Of a DNA stretch of 64,000 nt, positions 44,468 to 55,189 are shown in pieces. Made by a program: the position numbers and the translations under genes. Below the pieces are notes generated by a model. It saw nothing but the letters and a program-made list of their open reading frames with translations, did not search any database and was not told the origin of the DNA. This DNA comes from Ixodes scapularis (lineage: Eukaryota; Arthropoda; Arachnida; Ixodida; Ixodidae). How positions within the stretch are numbered: position 1 is the first letter of the stretch; each line of letters opens with the position of its first letter. The stretch lies in contig NW_024609857.1 in NCBI RefSeq assembly GCF_016920785.2, positions 134,595,094 through 134,659,093 on the forward strand. Direction: 5' to 3'.

Positions 44468-44613
44468 CTAAGCAAGCTTCGAAGTCAAGCTTCTTGTTAA
44501 TATCCTGCAGTAGGATAGTAACAAATTGGCATACTGCAGTAGGTTGACCCGAGCTGTCCTCTTCCCTGGAGAGGCCTCTGGAGGATGCCTCCGTATGTAC
44601 TCGTGGAAGGCAT
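44468..44613 (-). CDS. Possible short exon, product unknown
   Basis: A strong acceptor on minus (GTATTCTTTTCCCCTGCAG) is followed by an open frame DAFHEYIRRHPPEASPGKRT, ARVNLLQYANLLLSYCRIL and a stop at 44468-44470. It might be the last exon of the BEN relic at 46.5 kb on the same strand. That link is only positional. Confidence 0.25.
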
Positions 44614-45234
44614 CTGCAGGGGAAAAGAATACAACAATAAGTCATGTATATCTACCGTTTCTTGAAAAAATAAATATTGTTTTTTGTGCAATTATAAGCA
44701 AGCAATTTCCACTACAATTTATGCTTTGTTAATATCTTCTGATACCATGTAGTCTTCAAGAGCGACTTCTTACGATGATGCAGTCTCCTTAAAACAGCAG
44801 GTATGCATGAGTCGACAAGAAAGTTTTGAACCAGTTCAGACCGAGTTCGGAGCAGTGCAGAAGCAGTGCGCAAGTCGGGCTGCGGCTGCGTGAAGTTAAG
44901 CTGCAGCGTTACAAACGACCGTGTAATTGGCCTCCGAATGACCGAAGAGTTGTACATCTGTTACTGCATGAACGCTGAACTGACTTTGGCCAGCGCAAGA
45001 TTCTGTGGAACTGAGGCTGAGCTTGTGCAGCACTGGTATAAATCGAACAGGCCAGTTCACCGTCCACGCAACTTCTCGTTGAATCTAATGCGTCAGTTTT
45101 TGCACTATTTGAACTAAATCGGCCTGTTCAGGCAAATCGAAAGAACCTAGTGTGACTTTTCACAACTATGCACTTAAAGCTTGCTTGCAACAGTGTGTTC
45201 CTTGCATTTCAGTGTTTATAATAATTATATACCC

Positions 45235-45322
45235 TGGAGTGGGGGGACAAAACGGAACGGAAAGGCACGAAGCTCCGGAACTTCGTGTCTGTCTGTCCCT
45301 TTTTGTCCCCACACTCCCGGGT
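45235..45322. repeat. Hairpin with GGAGTGGGGGGACAAAA stem
   Basis: CCTGGAGTGGGGGGACAAAA pairs with TTTTTGTCCCCACACTCCCG across a loop that itself contains GAAGCTCCGGAACTTC, giving a branched fold-back of about 88 bp. Confidence 0.7.
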
Positions 45323-45505
45323 TACCACGTCTATCCTTAATTAGCTCGCCCGCCGGTTAACTAAAATAAAAGTATGTTCTATGAATCCAAATATGTATTT
45401 TAAATTATGAAAATGTGCCTCCGATTCCCTAGAACCTCAAACATACTTCATGCCGAACATTGTCACCATGGGAGCGAGTGAAAGAAACACTGAAGACACA
45501 ATTGC

Positions 45506-45618
45506 CTTAAAAGGTTAAAACAGCGCAAAAAACGACGGACAGGGTAAAGAAGGACAGGGACAGTCCGTGTCCTTCTTTACTCTGTCCGTCGTTTTTTGTT
45601 CTGTTTTAACCTTTTAAG
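45506..45618. repeat. 113-bp near-perfect hairpin
   Basis: CTTAAAAGGTTAAAACAGCG (45506) with AAAAAACGACGGACAGGGTA is mirrored by TTACTCTGTCCGTCGTTTTT and TTTTAACCTTTTAAG (to 45618). The arms are about 54 bases with very few mismatches and a minimal loop. It could be a tiny fold-back element or a small-RNA precursor. Confidence 0.85.
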
Positions 45619-45629
45619 TATGTCATACC

Positions 45630-46440
45630 AACTTTCCCACGCTTCAACTTTAGCAACACAATTGTCGGCCGGCGGTTTTTGTGCAAAAGAAAGATTTCGA
45701 GCCGCAACTGTTGTTCTCAGCATGTATATAATTCGCCCACACAGATTTCACATCAAGAATCATTTAACTAAATTAATATCCGTGTCATGACCCTTCAATG
45801 GTCCATTCATACGAGATAGTTCCCTGCTAAGAAAACTGAGCATGTCATAGACTAGAAAGAAGGAACACCCACGCTGAGAAGGCGGTTCGGAAAATATGGA
45901 CAGTACTCAAAGGACAAAGCCAAACATAGTTGGGTTGCAGCAGTTCTAGTGAACATACAGACTCACTTTCAAAACTTTGCTGGTGCCAGCTTTTCGTTCA
46001 AAAGAAAAAAATAAGTGCCTCGCAGCTCTGCCGGGGAGCCAGCAGAAGGTCCTGCGAGCAGGCCACTGATACCATGGGCCTCCCCCAAAACTTGCAGGGA
46101 TTAGCATATATTTGCGACGCGGAGCATGTTACTGTAAAACCTCCATAATGTGAAAACATCAAAAACCGCCAAGCGACCTTGATGACCATGACAAGATCAG
46201 TCTATTTTTCTTCATATATTAAAAACAAAGAAGGAGATAGGGCCTCTTCATTTCGGTTTTGCGCTCAGAGCTTCACGTTCCTAAAGCTTGAGCTAGTCGA
46301 ATCATGACCCTTCAACAGCCTATAACACTGACAGTTCTGAAAGCCTTGGAATATCTTATCCCATTAATTTTAACGTAGCAGGTTGCAATTCTGGAAGCCA
46401 TCAGGCTGAATGTCTTACCAAGTATCAGACATCTGTGAGA
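45630..46440. other. No gene recognised
   Basis: AT-rich sequence without supported coding segments. Confidence 0.35.
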
Positions 46441-46453
46441 AGTGGGCACTTAC

Positions 46454-46686
46454 TGCTGACTGCTGCCAACTTGACTGGAGTCAGGGCCCTCTTGGCCACG
46501 GCGCCCTTGAAGCGCCGTCATGGCACCCCAGTCACACTCCGCGCAGGCAGGTACCTTCCTGCCGAAGACCAACTTCGTGGCCTCTTTAACAAACATGGAG
46601 TCTCCCAGGGCTCCCATGACGTAGGGCAGTTTGTCCTTTTGCTCCAAGACACCATGGCCAAGGTGAAGCTAGAAATAGATCCGTGA
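46454..46686 (-). pseudogene. BEN-domain protein fragment, frameshifted
   Basis: The minus strand reads LEQKDKLPYVMGALGDSMFV and KEATKLVFGRKV. Then, after a one-base shift near 46545 and across a stop codon, it reads RRFKGAVAKRALTPVKLAAV. The pattern FVKEA--LVFG--VL---S-TG------AKPALDP-K is that of BEN domains, which bind DNA in chromatin and transposon proteins. The segment ends at a consensus donor (GTAAGTG, 46453). Upstream exons were not found. Confidence 0.45.
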
Positions 46687-47662
46687 ATGGGTTAATTAGC
46701 ATATACCACATAAATCTGATGCTATGATGGCCCTCTGAATGAAGGGACTAGATAAATCAGTTTCCTAACAGATTGATTGCGATGAATTTTAATGCACTTT
46801 TTCCCTATAGTTTGGATGCAAACACTTTACGACATAGGCCAGAGGTCTCCAAACCGATACGGCACGTGAAAGTCTTCCGACCGGCCCGCCGCTCACCGCG
46901 GTCTTTCAACTCAAGCCCGACTTGCGGCCCACTTCCAGCAGATCCGCTGCTAGCGGCACAGAAAGGGCGCGTAAAGAAATGACGGCGCTACGCACTCTAA
47001 ATGCACAAACTAAGATACCATAAAGAATGAAAGAAACTGCATTGAAACAAGGGTCCTCTCACCGTATGATAATTTAACATTGTCATCACTAGCATTACCG
47101 TTCTTAGCCCCCGTTTCATGTCTGTGTAACTATATCAATATTCCATTGCATCATCATAGGCATTGTGCTTAGTGCCCTCTTTCATAACTATAGCATATTG
47201 AATTTATAATTCTCCTTAGTCTCTTGCAATGCGTGAATGTGCCAAAGTTCCCATGCGCTTTGATTTATGCCTGGTGAGTTTTCATAGTCACAACTGTTGT
47301 GTAATGTCAAATTAGGTAAATATTAAATGGTATTTTGATGTATACATTCTCATCAACCCTAGGGTTTTTTAACACTTACTATAACATTAAATGCTGTGTT
47401 TAAATATTTATCTACCCTAAAACACCAAGCATGCGCCCCACTCGTGGAAGCGCCCCCTCCCGTTTTACAAAAACGCCACCTAACAAAAACGTTTTTTTTT
47501 TTTTTTTTTTTTTATGGTAAGTTGATTTTTTTGGTCCTATTACATATTTCAGTGAAAAGTTATCCCCGAAACTTGAATGTAAACGATAATTGATGGTGGT
47601 ATAATGGAGAATCCAATTCAAGCCAAGCCAAGCTGGAAAATGCGCGTGACATTGCGCGTCAC

Positions 47663-48613
47663 ATGGACGGGCGTGAGCGCACCCTGTCGCATTCGTTTGG
47701 ATTGGATCGCGTTCGGATCATGCGGCCGTCTCGTCTTTGTTTAGCCATGCAATCCCACACGGTGCAAAAGAAGATCAAGGTCATGGAGTGGCATCGGAGA
47801 AATGGAAAGAACCTCCACTTAACCGCTCAACAATTTAAGCTCGACCGCAAGAGGATCCGCGAGTAGGAAAAAAACTGTGAAGTTCTGTTGCAACAGAACT
47901 TCGGCAAGTTGAAGCTCCGGCAAAAGCTGAGAAACGGAGCCCCAGTGTTCAGCAAAGAAGTCGACGATGCCCTCTTCAAGTTTCTGGAGCGTGAAAGGAG
48001 TGCGGGACGCGCTGTCGGCAACAAACGTTTATCCGAAGAAGCCCTCAGGAACGCAATCAAGCTGCAGCTCGGGAAGTTCGTACATATAAGACAGTATCTG
48101 AAGCGATGGAAGCAGCGCTTCAATGTTTTCATGCGGCAGGCGACCAATGATGGCCAGAAGGTGCCCGAGGAGTGTGCTGACGCGGCAAAAGCATTTCGCT
48201 CTCCGCTCGGCTGTCTGCGAAGTCGTCACGAATACACCTTGCGCAACATGGCCAACAAGGTCAGACGATGGTTCGGATTACCACGCCAGCCAATAGAACG
48301 AACAATCTTGCAAGCGCCAGCACAGTTCGGATTGCCAACACCGGATGTGCCCGGCAGGGCTTCACAGTTGCTTTGGGAGCTTGCGCCTCTGGCCACAAAC
48401 TACCGGCGTTCGTCATATTGAAAGAGCAAGGTGGAAAAATTCCACCAAGAGCCTTCGTATACTAGATGAGATCAACTTTTCCTTCGTTTCTTTTTTTTTT
48501 TTTTATTTATTCATTTATTTTTTTTATTTCAAGCAAATGTTCCTGTCGCGGTTTCGAGGAACGACTGGACGACCTCGGAGAAATTCCTAGAGTGGCTAGG
48601 GAGAATATGGGGC
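47663..48613 (+). pseudogene. pogo/Tigger transposase, N-terminal and middle part
   Basis: The segment reads KKIKVMEWHRRNGKNLHLTA and QQFKLDRKRIRE, the pogo helix-turn-helix, followed by a stop in place of the usual Trp (TAG). It continues GKLKLRQKLRNGAPVFSKEV, DDALFKFLERERSAGRAVGN, KRLSEEALRNAIKLQLGKF and YLKRWKQRFNV, the CENP-B-type second DNA-binding domain, then YTLRNMANK in place of the first DDE Asp region. A shifted frame gives ANRTNNLASASTVRIANTG and LRLWPQTTG-type text. The last coding piece, NDWTTSEKFLEWLGRIWG, ends at 48613 where TTAA and the first MITE begin. A T-rich insert lies at 48475-48530. Confidence 0.85.
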
Positions 48614-48614
48614 C

Positions 48615-49259
48615 TTAAAGGGATACTTCAACGAAATTTAAAATATTACCGTCGTGTTCAAAAATAGGTTGAATATGATCCACAATACCCGTAAATGACA
48701 ATCGCACAGTGTATTTAGAGCCTAGTGGCTGTATTTTTCGCTATAAACGGCCCACACTGGCAAGCGCTCGGAGAAGGCCCAGCGGAGACCACGTGACATC
48801 CAACGCAATCGTGACGTAGGTCGTCTCAGGACGAGCAAAGCTACGGCGAGGCTGACGTCGAGAGGATGGCCTAGTCGTTCCAGCCACCGAAGCGGCTGCT
48901 TTTGTACGAAATTTGAGTGACAGGTTAATCTTCTCTAATCTTTTAGGGGGACAATAGCAACTTCTGCGACACACAAAAAGCATTCTCGGGCAGAGGGGAG
49001 TTCCTCCTGCCCCTCTTCTCTCGTCGTGGCCGGAGGCGAGTCAACCTCCGTCACTAGCTGTCAAGGTTCCTAGACGGGCATTACAAGCGAGGCGTTAGCG
49101 ACATCCACCAGGTGCTCTTTGCTAATCGTTTAAATCGTTTTAAAATTCCTTTTCGTGACTTTTTTAACAAGATATTGGTATGTTCGATGTGATGCTGCTC
49201 CTTTGAACGCATATAGACCAAAAAATGAGCGCCGAAATTTCGTTGTAGTATCCCTTTAA
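48615..49259 (-). mobile_element. TTAA MITE family M, copy 1 (reverse)
   Basis: A 645-bp copy bounded by TTAA at 48615 and 49256, with ends TTAAAGGGATACTTCAACG and CGTTGTAGTATCCCTTTAA. It is the reverse complement of copies 2 and 3. The interior includes the shared blocks GTGACGTAGGTCGTCTCAGG and CAGCCACCGAAGCGGCTGCT. The left TTAA interrupts pogo coding sequence. Confidence 0.92.
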
Positions 49260-49902
49260 AGGGATACTACAACGAAATTTCGGCGCTCATTTTTTGGTCT
49301 ATATGTGTTCAAAAGAGCAGTATCACATGGAACATACCAATGTCTTGTTAAAAAAGTCTCGAAAAGGAATTTTAAAACGAATTAAACGATTAGCAAAGAG
49401 CACCTGGTGGATGTCGCTAACGCCTCGTTTGTAATGCTCGTCTAGGAACCTTGACAGCTAGTGACGGAGGTTGTCTCGTCTCCGGCCACGACAAGAGAAG
49501 GGGGAAAGGAGGAACTCCCCTCTTCCCGAGAATCCCTTTTGTGTGTCGCCAGAAGTCGCTATTGTCCCCCTAGAAGATTATAGAAGATTAACCCGTCACT
49601 CAAAATTCGCACAAAAGCAGCCGCTTCGGTGGCTGGAACGACTAGGCCGTCCTGTCGACGTCAGCCTCGCCGTAGCTTTGCTCGTCTTGAGACGACCTAC
49701 GTCACGATTGCGTTGGATGTCACGTGCTCTAAGCTGGGCCTTCTCCGAGCGCTTGCCAGAGTGGGCCGTTTATAACGAAAAATACAGCCACCAGGATCAA
49801 AATACAAACGCGCGATTGTCATTTACGGATATTGTGGATCATATTCAACCTATTTTTGAACACGACAGGAATATTTCAAATTTCGTTGAAGTATCCCTTT
49901 AA
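49256..49902 (+). mobile_element. TTAA MITE family M, copy 2
   Basis: A 647-bp copy running from TTAAAGGGATACTACAACGA to AAGTATCCCTTTAA. It shares its left TTAA with copy 1 and its right TTAA with copy 3. It is non-coding: the open frame 49471-49902 crosses the end and has no homology. Confidence 0.92.
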
Positions 49903-50545
49903 AGGGATACTACAACGAAATTTCGGCGCTCATTTTTTGGTCTATATGTGTTCAAAAAAGCACCATCAAATTGAACATACCAATATCTTGTTAAAAAAGT
50001 CACGAAGAGGAATTTTAAAACGAATTAAACGATTAGCAAAGAGCACCTGGTGGATGTCGCTAACGCCTCGCTTGTAATGCCCGTCTAGCAACCTCGGCAG
50101 CTAGTGGCGGAGGTTGTCTCGCCTCCGGCCACGACGAGAGAAGAGGGTCAGGAGGAACTCCCCTCTTCCCGAGAATGCCTTTTGTGTGTCACAGAAGTCG
50201 CTACTGTCCCCCTACAAGATTATAGAAGATTAACCCGTCACTGAAAATTCGTACAAAAGCAGCCGCTTCGGTGGCTGGAACGACTAGGCCATCCTCTCGA
50301 CGTCAGCCTCGCCGCAGCTTTGCTCGTCTTGAGACGACCTACGTCACGATTGCGTTGGATGTCACGTGGTCTCTGCTGGGCCTTCTCCGTGCGCTTGCCA
50401 GAGTGGGCCGTTTATAACGAAAAAATACAGCCACCAGGCTCAAAATACAAACGTGCGATTGTCATTTTCGGATATTGTGGATCATATTCAACCTATTTTT
50501 GAACACGACGGGAATATTTCAAATTTCGTTGAAGTATCCCTTTAA
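49899..50545 (+). mobile_element. TTAA MITE family M, copy 3
   Basis: A 647-bp copy highly similar to copy 2 in the same orientation. It runs from TTAAAGGGATACTACAACGA to GAAGTATCCCTTTAA (50545) and shares both junction TTAAs with neighbours. Confidence 0.92.
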
Positions 50546-50960
50546 AGGGTAACTGCAAAGAAAAAGAAGCGTATTTTTAAACAACCTAATTGGGACAAGC
50601 ATGTCACAAAACAATTTTTCCGCCAAAAACAAATTTTTTTACAGCAATATTTATTGCGCGAGACTGATTTTAGTTTGCGGCTATTTCGTCCGTTTTAAAT
50701 CGCGCGCCACAAAGTTGGTAATATACGTCACGTAGTGGCTGCTGTACGTCACGGGATGACGTATAACAGCCACTCCGCGCGCGTCGAAAGAGCGGGAGTT
50801 TCAAATGTGGAGAAATTGTGACTCCGACTAAATTACGTCCTGTGGCGTAAATATTCCTAGAAAAAATTTGTTTTTTCGTGGAATATTTGTTTTGTGACAT
50901 GCTTGTCCCAATTAGGCTGTTTAAGAAAAAACACATTTTTTTCTTTGCAGTTCAAAGTTT
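50542..50960. mobile_element. Second TTAA MITE type with ~130-bp inverted repeats
   Basis: Starts TTAAAGGGTAACTGCAAAGA. AACCTAATTGGGACAAGCAT with GTCACAAAACAA is mirrored by TTGTTTTGTGACATGCTTGT with CCCAATTAGG. The right end reads CTTTGCAGTTCAAAG, so the expected TTAA there is lost. The core has GCGCGC and GACGT motifs. It abuts copy 3 directly. Confidence 0.85.
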
Positions 50961-51087
50961 TATGTGACACGGTCTTTGGCCCTTCGTCGGCCGTCCCCAA
51001 ACTCTACGGTTGCGAAGCGGCACGCGGCATACGAAGGGTGCTCTAGATCGGCCACGACGACCACGTGATGAGCGGGCCGACCTGCAT

Positions 51088-51576
51088 CGTGCATCCCATA
51101 ACGTTGACGACGTACGACAGCTGTTGGTGTTGGATCAAGTGCCGATCCACAAAACACAAGCGGCAAAGGACGCCATCCAGGAACGCGACACCAATCTGCC
51201 AGCCGGCTGCACCAGTCTGCTCCAGCCCGCCAGAACAAGCCATTCAGGGCTAGTCTTCGAAAGACCTGAGAGGCTTTCATGTAAAAAAGAAGAAGAGACC
51301 GCCAAAGGAAACTTGCGAAAGCCTTCCCGGCAGGACGTGCTCGAGTTCGTCTCCAAGGCGTGGGCTTCTGTCCCAGAAGAAACCGTGGCACGTTCGTTCA
51401 GAGGCTGCGGCATCGCAAACGCGCTCGGCGGGTCCGAGGAGGGCGATCTCCACGAGCGGCTCGCTGACATCGACACCGTCGTCCCTAAGAACCCCGACGA
51501 ACTGAGAAACAAGTGCGTCGACCTGATTTTCAGGCCAGATTCCGAGGAGTCGTTTGACGGGTTCGACAGCGACTAA
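51088..51576 (+). pseudogene. pogo/Tigger transposase, C-terminal part
   Basis: The frame resumes with HNVDDVRQLLVLDQVPIHKT (second catalytic Asp in VLDQ), QAAKDAIQERDTNLPAGCTS and LLQPA (third acidic region, degraded near 51235 by a short indel). KGNLRKPSRQDVLEFVSKAW, EETVARSFRGCGIANALGGS and an acidic tail ending FDGFDSD follow, with a stop at 51574-51576. It is otherwise open. Together with 47663-48613 it makes a nearly full-length pogo protein interrupted by 2.3 kb of MITEs. Confidence 0.9.
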
Positions 51577-51831
51577 AATGAATAGGGGTATACCTGGTTC
51601 CGCGTACGCATTTCATGGTGTGGACAATAATTGAAGCGTTTGAATAAAAACCTTTCATTTTGAACACTGGGCAGTGGACATCTTTTATCTGTTGGCCGCC
51701 ATTTGTTGCCGCCATCTTGAATTTCGGCCCCGAATCCGATCAAGGACTCCCCCCCCCCCCCCCTATTATTTGCTGAATTATCTCCACATTTGGGGGGGGG
51801 GGGGGGGGCGCATGCTCGGGTTTTTACGGTA

Positions 51832-52438
51832 GATTTAGGCACCTAGATTTTCTTCGATTGTAGTTAGCACCTTTCTTTGGCCCTCGAGACTGCGACAGAT
51901 TGCTAATCTGGCCCTTTAAAGGGTCCTTGAAATCATATTTAAGCGTCTACCTTTTCTTGCGGTTTCCACGTCCCTCGGGGCTCAAACAAGCCAGCGGGCA
52001 CGGACAGAGTAGCTAAATAACAGTGCGTCGTATTTTAACCGAACGGCGCAGAAACCTCCTCCATCTACGGGGGCGACCCACAGTGCCGAAAGTGCGCGAA
52101 ATGTGACGTCTTTGGTCCTGGGCTTACTACTGGTCAAAGCCGCTAAAAGCTTATTTTTAGTCGAAATACAAAATATAAGTGGCGTGAACCGTTTCAATTA
52201 TTTATAAGAGTAGTTTTTGTTCAGTATTCTCGATCAGGAAAAGAAACAAATGCAGTTTAGAAAGTACGGAAACAAGAAATGACCCGTCGACATACCCGCC
52301 ACCAAATGGTGGAAAAGGCTGCGCATACTAGAAAGGGGTAGTGGGATCAGGCGCTGACGTGGAAAGGTCCCGGATGTGCACGGCGGTGCTGCGGTCGTAT
52401 CGACTGGAGGATCCGACCGGTTCCGAGCGTTCCCAAGG
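51832..52438. other. Remaining Charlie-like hAT sequence, no gene
   Basis: Contains another CCCTTTAAAGGG junction-like palindrome at 51912-51923, possibly the end of a further TTAA element. No coding segment is supported. Confidence 0.4.
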
Positions 52439-52449
52439 CCTTCGGCGAG

Positions 52450-55177
52450 TACACTCTAAGAAAAAGTGAGCACCCCCCCCCTCGTCATCGTGCGTTTTGA
52501 CGGCTGTAACTACCCCACAGGCTTACTTAACTACCCACTGGGCTCGAGCCATTGAGAGTTAGCACCCTGTTGGCAGGTGACAAGCATGGGGTAGTAACGT
52601 TTTATAAACTCTTGAATTGAACATTCAAGTGCATGCAGTCGTTCAATAGTAAAAGTCACTTCAAAAATCTCAAAAAGTACTTGAAACTTGTTTTCTTTGT
52701 GCGTTGGTTATCATTTATTGAAATTTAAACCGGTCGAAACAAGCGTGTGGCTCAGTTCGCCTAAACTGGCAGAAAATAGACAAGTACAGGCAACCTTGGT
52801 AGGCACCTGCTAAAACCCGAGGCAGATAAAAAATATCGCGGTTGTCCTTTTTGGTTCCGTCGCGGGTTTTACCATGTACAGCAGTAAACAGCTGGCAGCT
52901 GGCGTCGTGCTCGAGGAATTTAACCAAATCTCTAGAAAAGCACAGGAAGCTACGCACAGGCGTGAGTTGACTTGAATGCTCGCCGGACGAGATACTCTCG
53001 TCGTCTTTTATTGTGCGGTTCAGTAAAGAGCGTGCTCTCAATAAAGGTGTGATCGGTCAGTTCTGCGTGCAGATCAGTTGCAACTGGCCTCCTTGGTTCC
53101 GCCGAACTTGCGCGCCTGTCGTACCCAATTTTTTTGCTTACAAGTGCAGTGAAGTATAAAGCATTGAACACCACGACTGAGGCCGGACAGGACGAACGTA
53201 CAGAGATATCTGGGATCATGTCCGTGTATTTCACTATTTCTCTGTCTCGAGGTACAGGATTCGCCTTCTCTGGTTCATTTGGCACATTTCATCGAGCATA
53301 CTCGATAAAAAAAATGCTTCAAACAAGGCCGGTTCAGACACTAGCGTTTGACAGCGTTGCGTCGAGAACCGAAAGCCACTCACCGGCACGTCTGTGCTTC
53401 GTATCAAGCGTGGAATCCAATTCAAGGAATCATCTTGGCACGCGATATAAGCAGCAGGGATGTCCTGATTTCTTGCTGCCGCAACGCAGTCAGACGCACG
53501 CAGTCAAACATTACTGTCTCAACCAGGATTTAGATAATTTAGCATATGTATTTCGCGTTCGTTGCAGGTGAAGGCACGGGCCCGAAAGCAGCAATTCTGC
53601 ACTGTCCTCTTGGCGCGAGCGCGAGCGCATAGAACGGATATTTAGCGAAAAGAAGAAAACTGAAATAACGCTTTGGGGAGGACCGGCGGACGGGCTTCGC
53701 TAAAATCACCTGCGCGTGCTCAGTGTACTCAACGTGTACCCAACCGCCGCTAAAGTCAGTCTAGATATGTAAAAAGAGAAAAGAAAATGCATCAGTGTGT
53801 TCAGAAAGTTGTGATTGCAGAAATTGGTTTCGATAATTAATACAAGTAATTAAACAGGCTTCTGTATACTTGAAGTGTAGGCAAGCGAGAAAACGAAACT
53901 GTTCAAAATGTGACGTGTAGCAACTATTCAGATTTATTTATAACCTGCAGTTCACTTTTGCAATGGCCCTACATTAGAGATACGAGCGCTTTCCTAAGGG
54001 CAGTAGAGGAAAAGAATATATACGGCTAAATCTTGCACAGTCTTTTCGTATTTATGCAAAATATGACAGTGGTCACCATCCTAATCGGTCACATAAAATA
54101 CAGCAGTATATAAGCTGGTGGTGTCGCCTACACGTGTGTATAGGAATGTAGAGTGTCAATATGTGATGTTGTATCTTGTGATGTTTCTGAACGCGTTAGT
54201 GTATAAAATGCTGTGATGTCTGTATGTCGCGTATGAGTGAAGTCTGGCGTGGGATATGTACATACGGCATTGTCTGGCGAGGCGCTGAAAGCAAAAATTG
54301 CTGGTTTCTTTTTTTCTTTAGTTTGAGCGCTGTCCGTTAGGTGGCGCGTGTCACCGCCCAATTCAAGGAGTCGCGCGTTTATGTGTCTACTTATTTGAGT
54401 GAAAAACATGGAGGCGTTCCATGGCTCCACGTCGCAGCCGTAGCAGCCACAAAGGGTTCGGTCTGGTTCGGTTCTCGGCCTCTCGTCCAAATGGGATCAG
54501 TCCCATAGCCAGTTGAATGGGTGTTCCGTGCGGTGAATAGCGCCAAGTGCGTGCACAGACGCGGTGAGGATTACCAGGGACTTGAAAGTGGATAACGAAT
54601 GCTAACAGGTGAGCAGGAGCGTTGAACGATCGGAACCGACTGTCAACCGAAAATGCCGGATCACTTGCGGCGAGCACAGCAAGCAGATGCTCTGTTCAAT
54701 AAAGACATCATTCCATTTGTCGCTATTTTGTTTCCTTCTTTGAATGTTTTCTGGCCGCGAAGTAAATGCAGCCGGCCTCGCGAAAGCAATCGCGGACAAA
54801 CCTCCTGAAATGCGCCCCCCCCCCCCCCCCCTTCCCTCACATCGTCGCCCATACTCATACTAGGTGCGGTGCCGGTGCTTCGAGGCGCGTTTCGGAGTGC
54901 TTTGTGCGCACGGAAGGCAGCGAACGGGCGTACGCACTTGAGAATCGTATTTTAGCAAAAAGCAGTCCAGCTCGCTAGGCCTTACTCGTATTGCTCCACT
55001 GTCGCTTGCCAGCCGCCATGTTGCTTTTGGGGGTGCTCACTGTGAGCACCTGCTGATTGCGTGCCGTGTGACTGCCCATGGGGTTGTTAGTATAACGAAG
55101 GGGGGTAGCGATATCTGTGACGGCTTCTGACTACCCCAAGTGTAGTACCCTAGGACAACCCTTCTGTTGAGAGTGTA
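52450..55177. mobile_element. 2.7-kb element with TACACTCT ends and perfect 11-bp target duplication
   Basis: The left end TACACTCTAAGAAAAAGTGA and reversed right end TACACTCTCAACAGAAGG share an 8-9-bp inverted terminus. CCTTCGGCGAG flanks the element exactly on both sides (52439-52449 and 55178-55188). Duplications of 9-11 bp are typical of Mutator-like elements. Near the ends, TAACTACCCCACAGG and CTGACTACCCCAAGTG mark subterminal repeats. Short minus frames (53285-52715) show no family motif, so the element looks non-autonomous. Confidence 0.85.
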
Positions 55178-55189
55178 CCTTCGGCGAGC

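Larger units (their letters stand above)
47413..51831 (+). mobile_element. pogo/Tigger-like element, TA-flanked, carrying four MITEs
   Basis: The left end TACCCTAAAACACCAAGCAT with GCGCCCC (47413) and the reverse of the right end TACCGTAAAAACCCGAGCAT with GCGCCCC (51831) are terminal inverted repeats. TA at each boundary suits a pogo/mariner target duplication. The element encodes a pogo transposase split in two by the MITEs at 48615-50960. Long C and G runs at 51750 and 51792 lie inside the right end. Confidence 0.9.

Noticed and set aside
49471..49902. 143-codon gene in the MITE chain
   Set aside because: It runs through a MITE terminus and is not conserved in frame in the sister copy at 49899-50545.
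53134..53571. 145-codon plus-strand gene in the 11-bp-TSD element
   Set aside because: No homology or motif; overlapping minus frames are as long.
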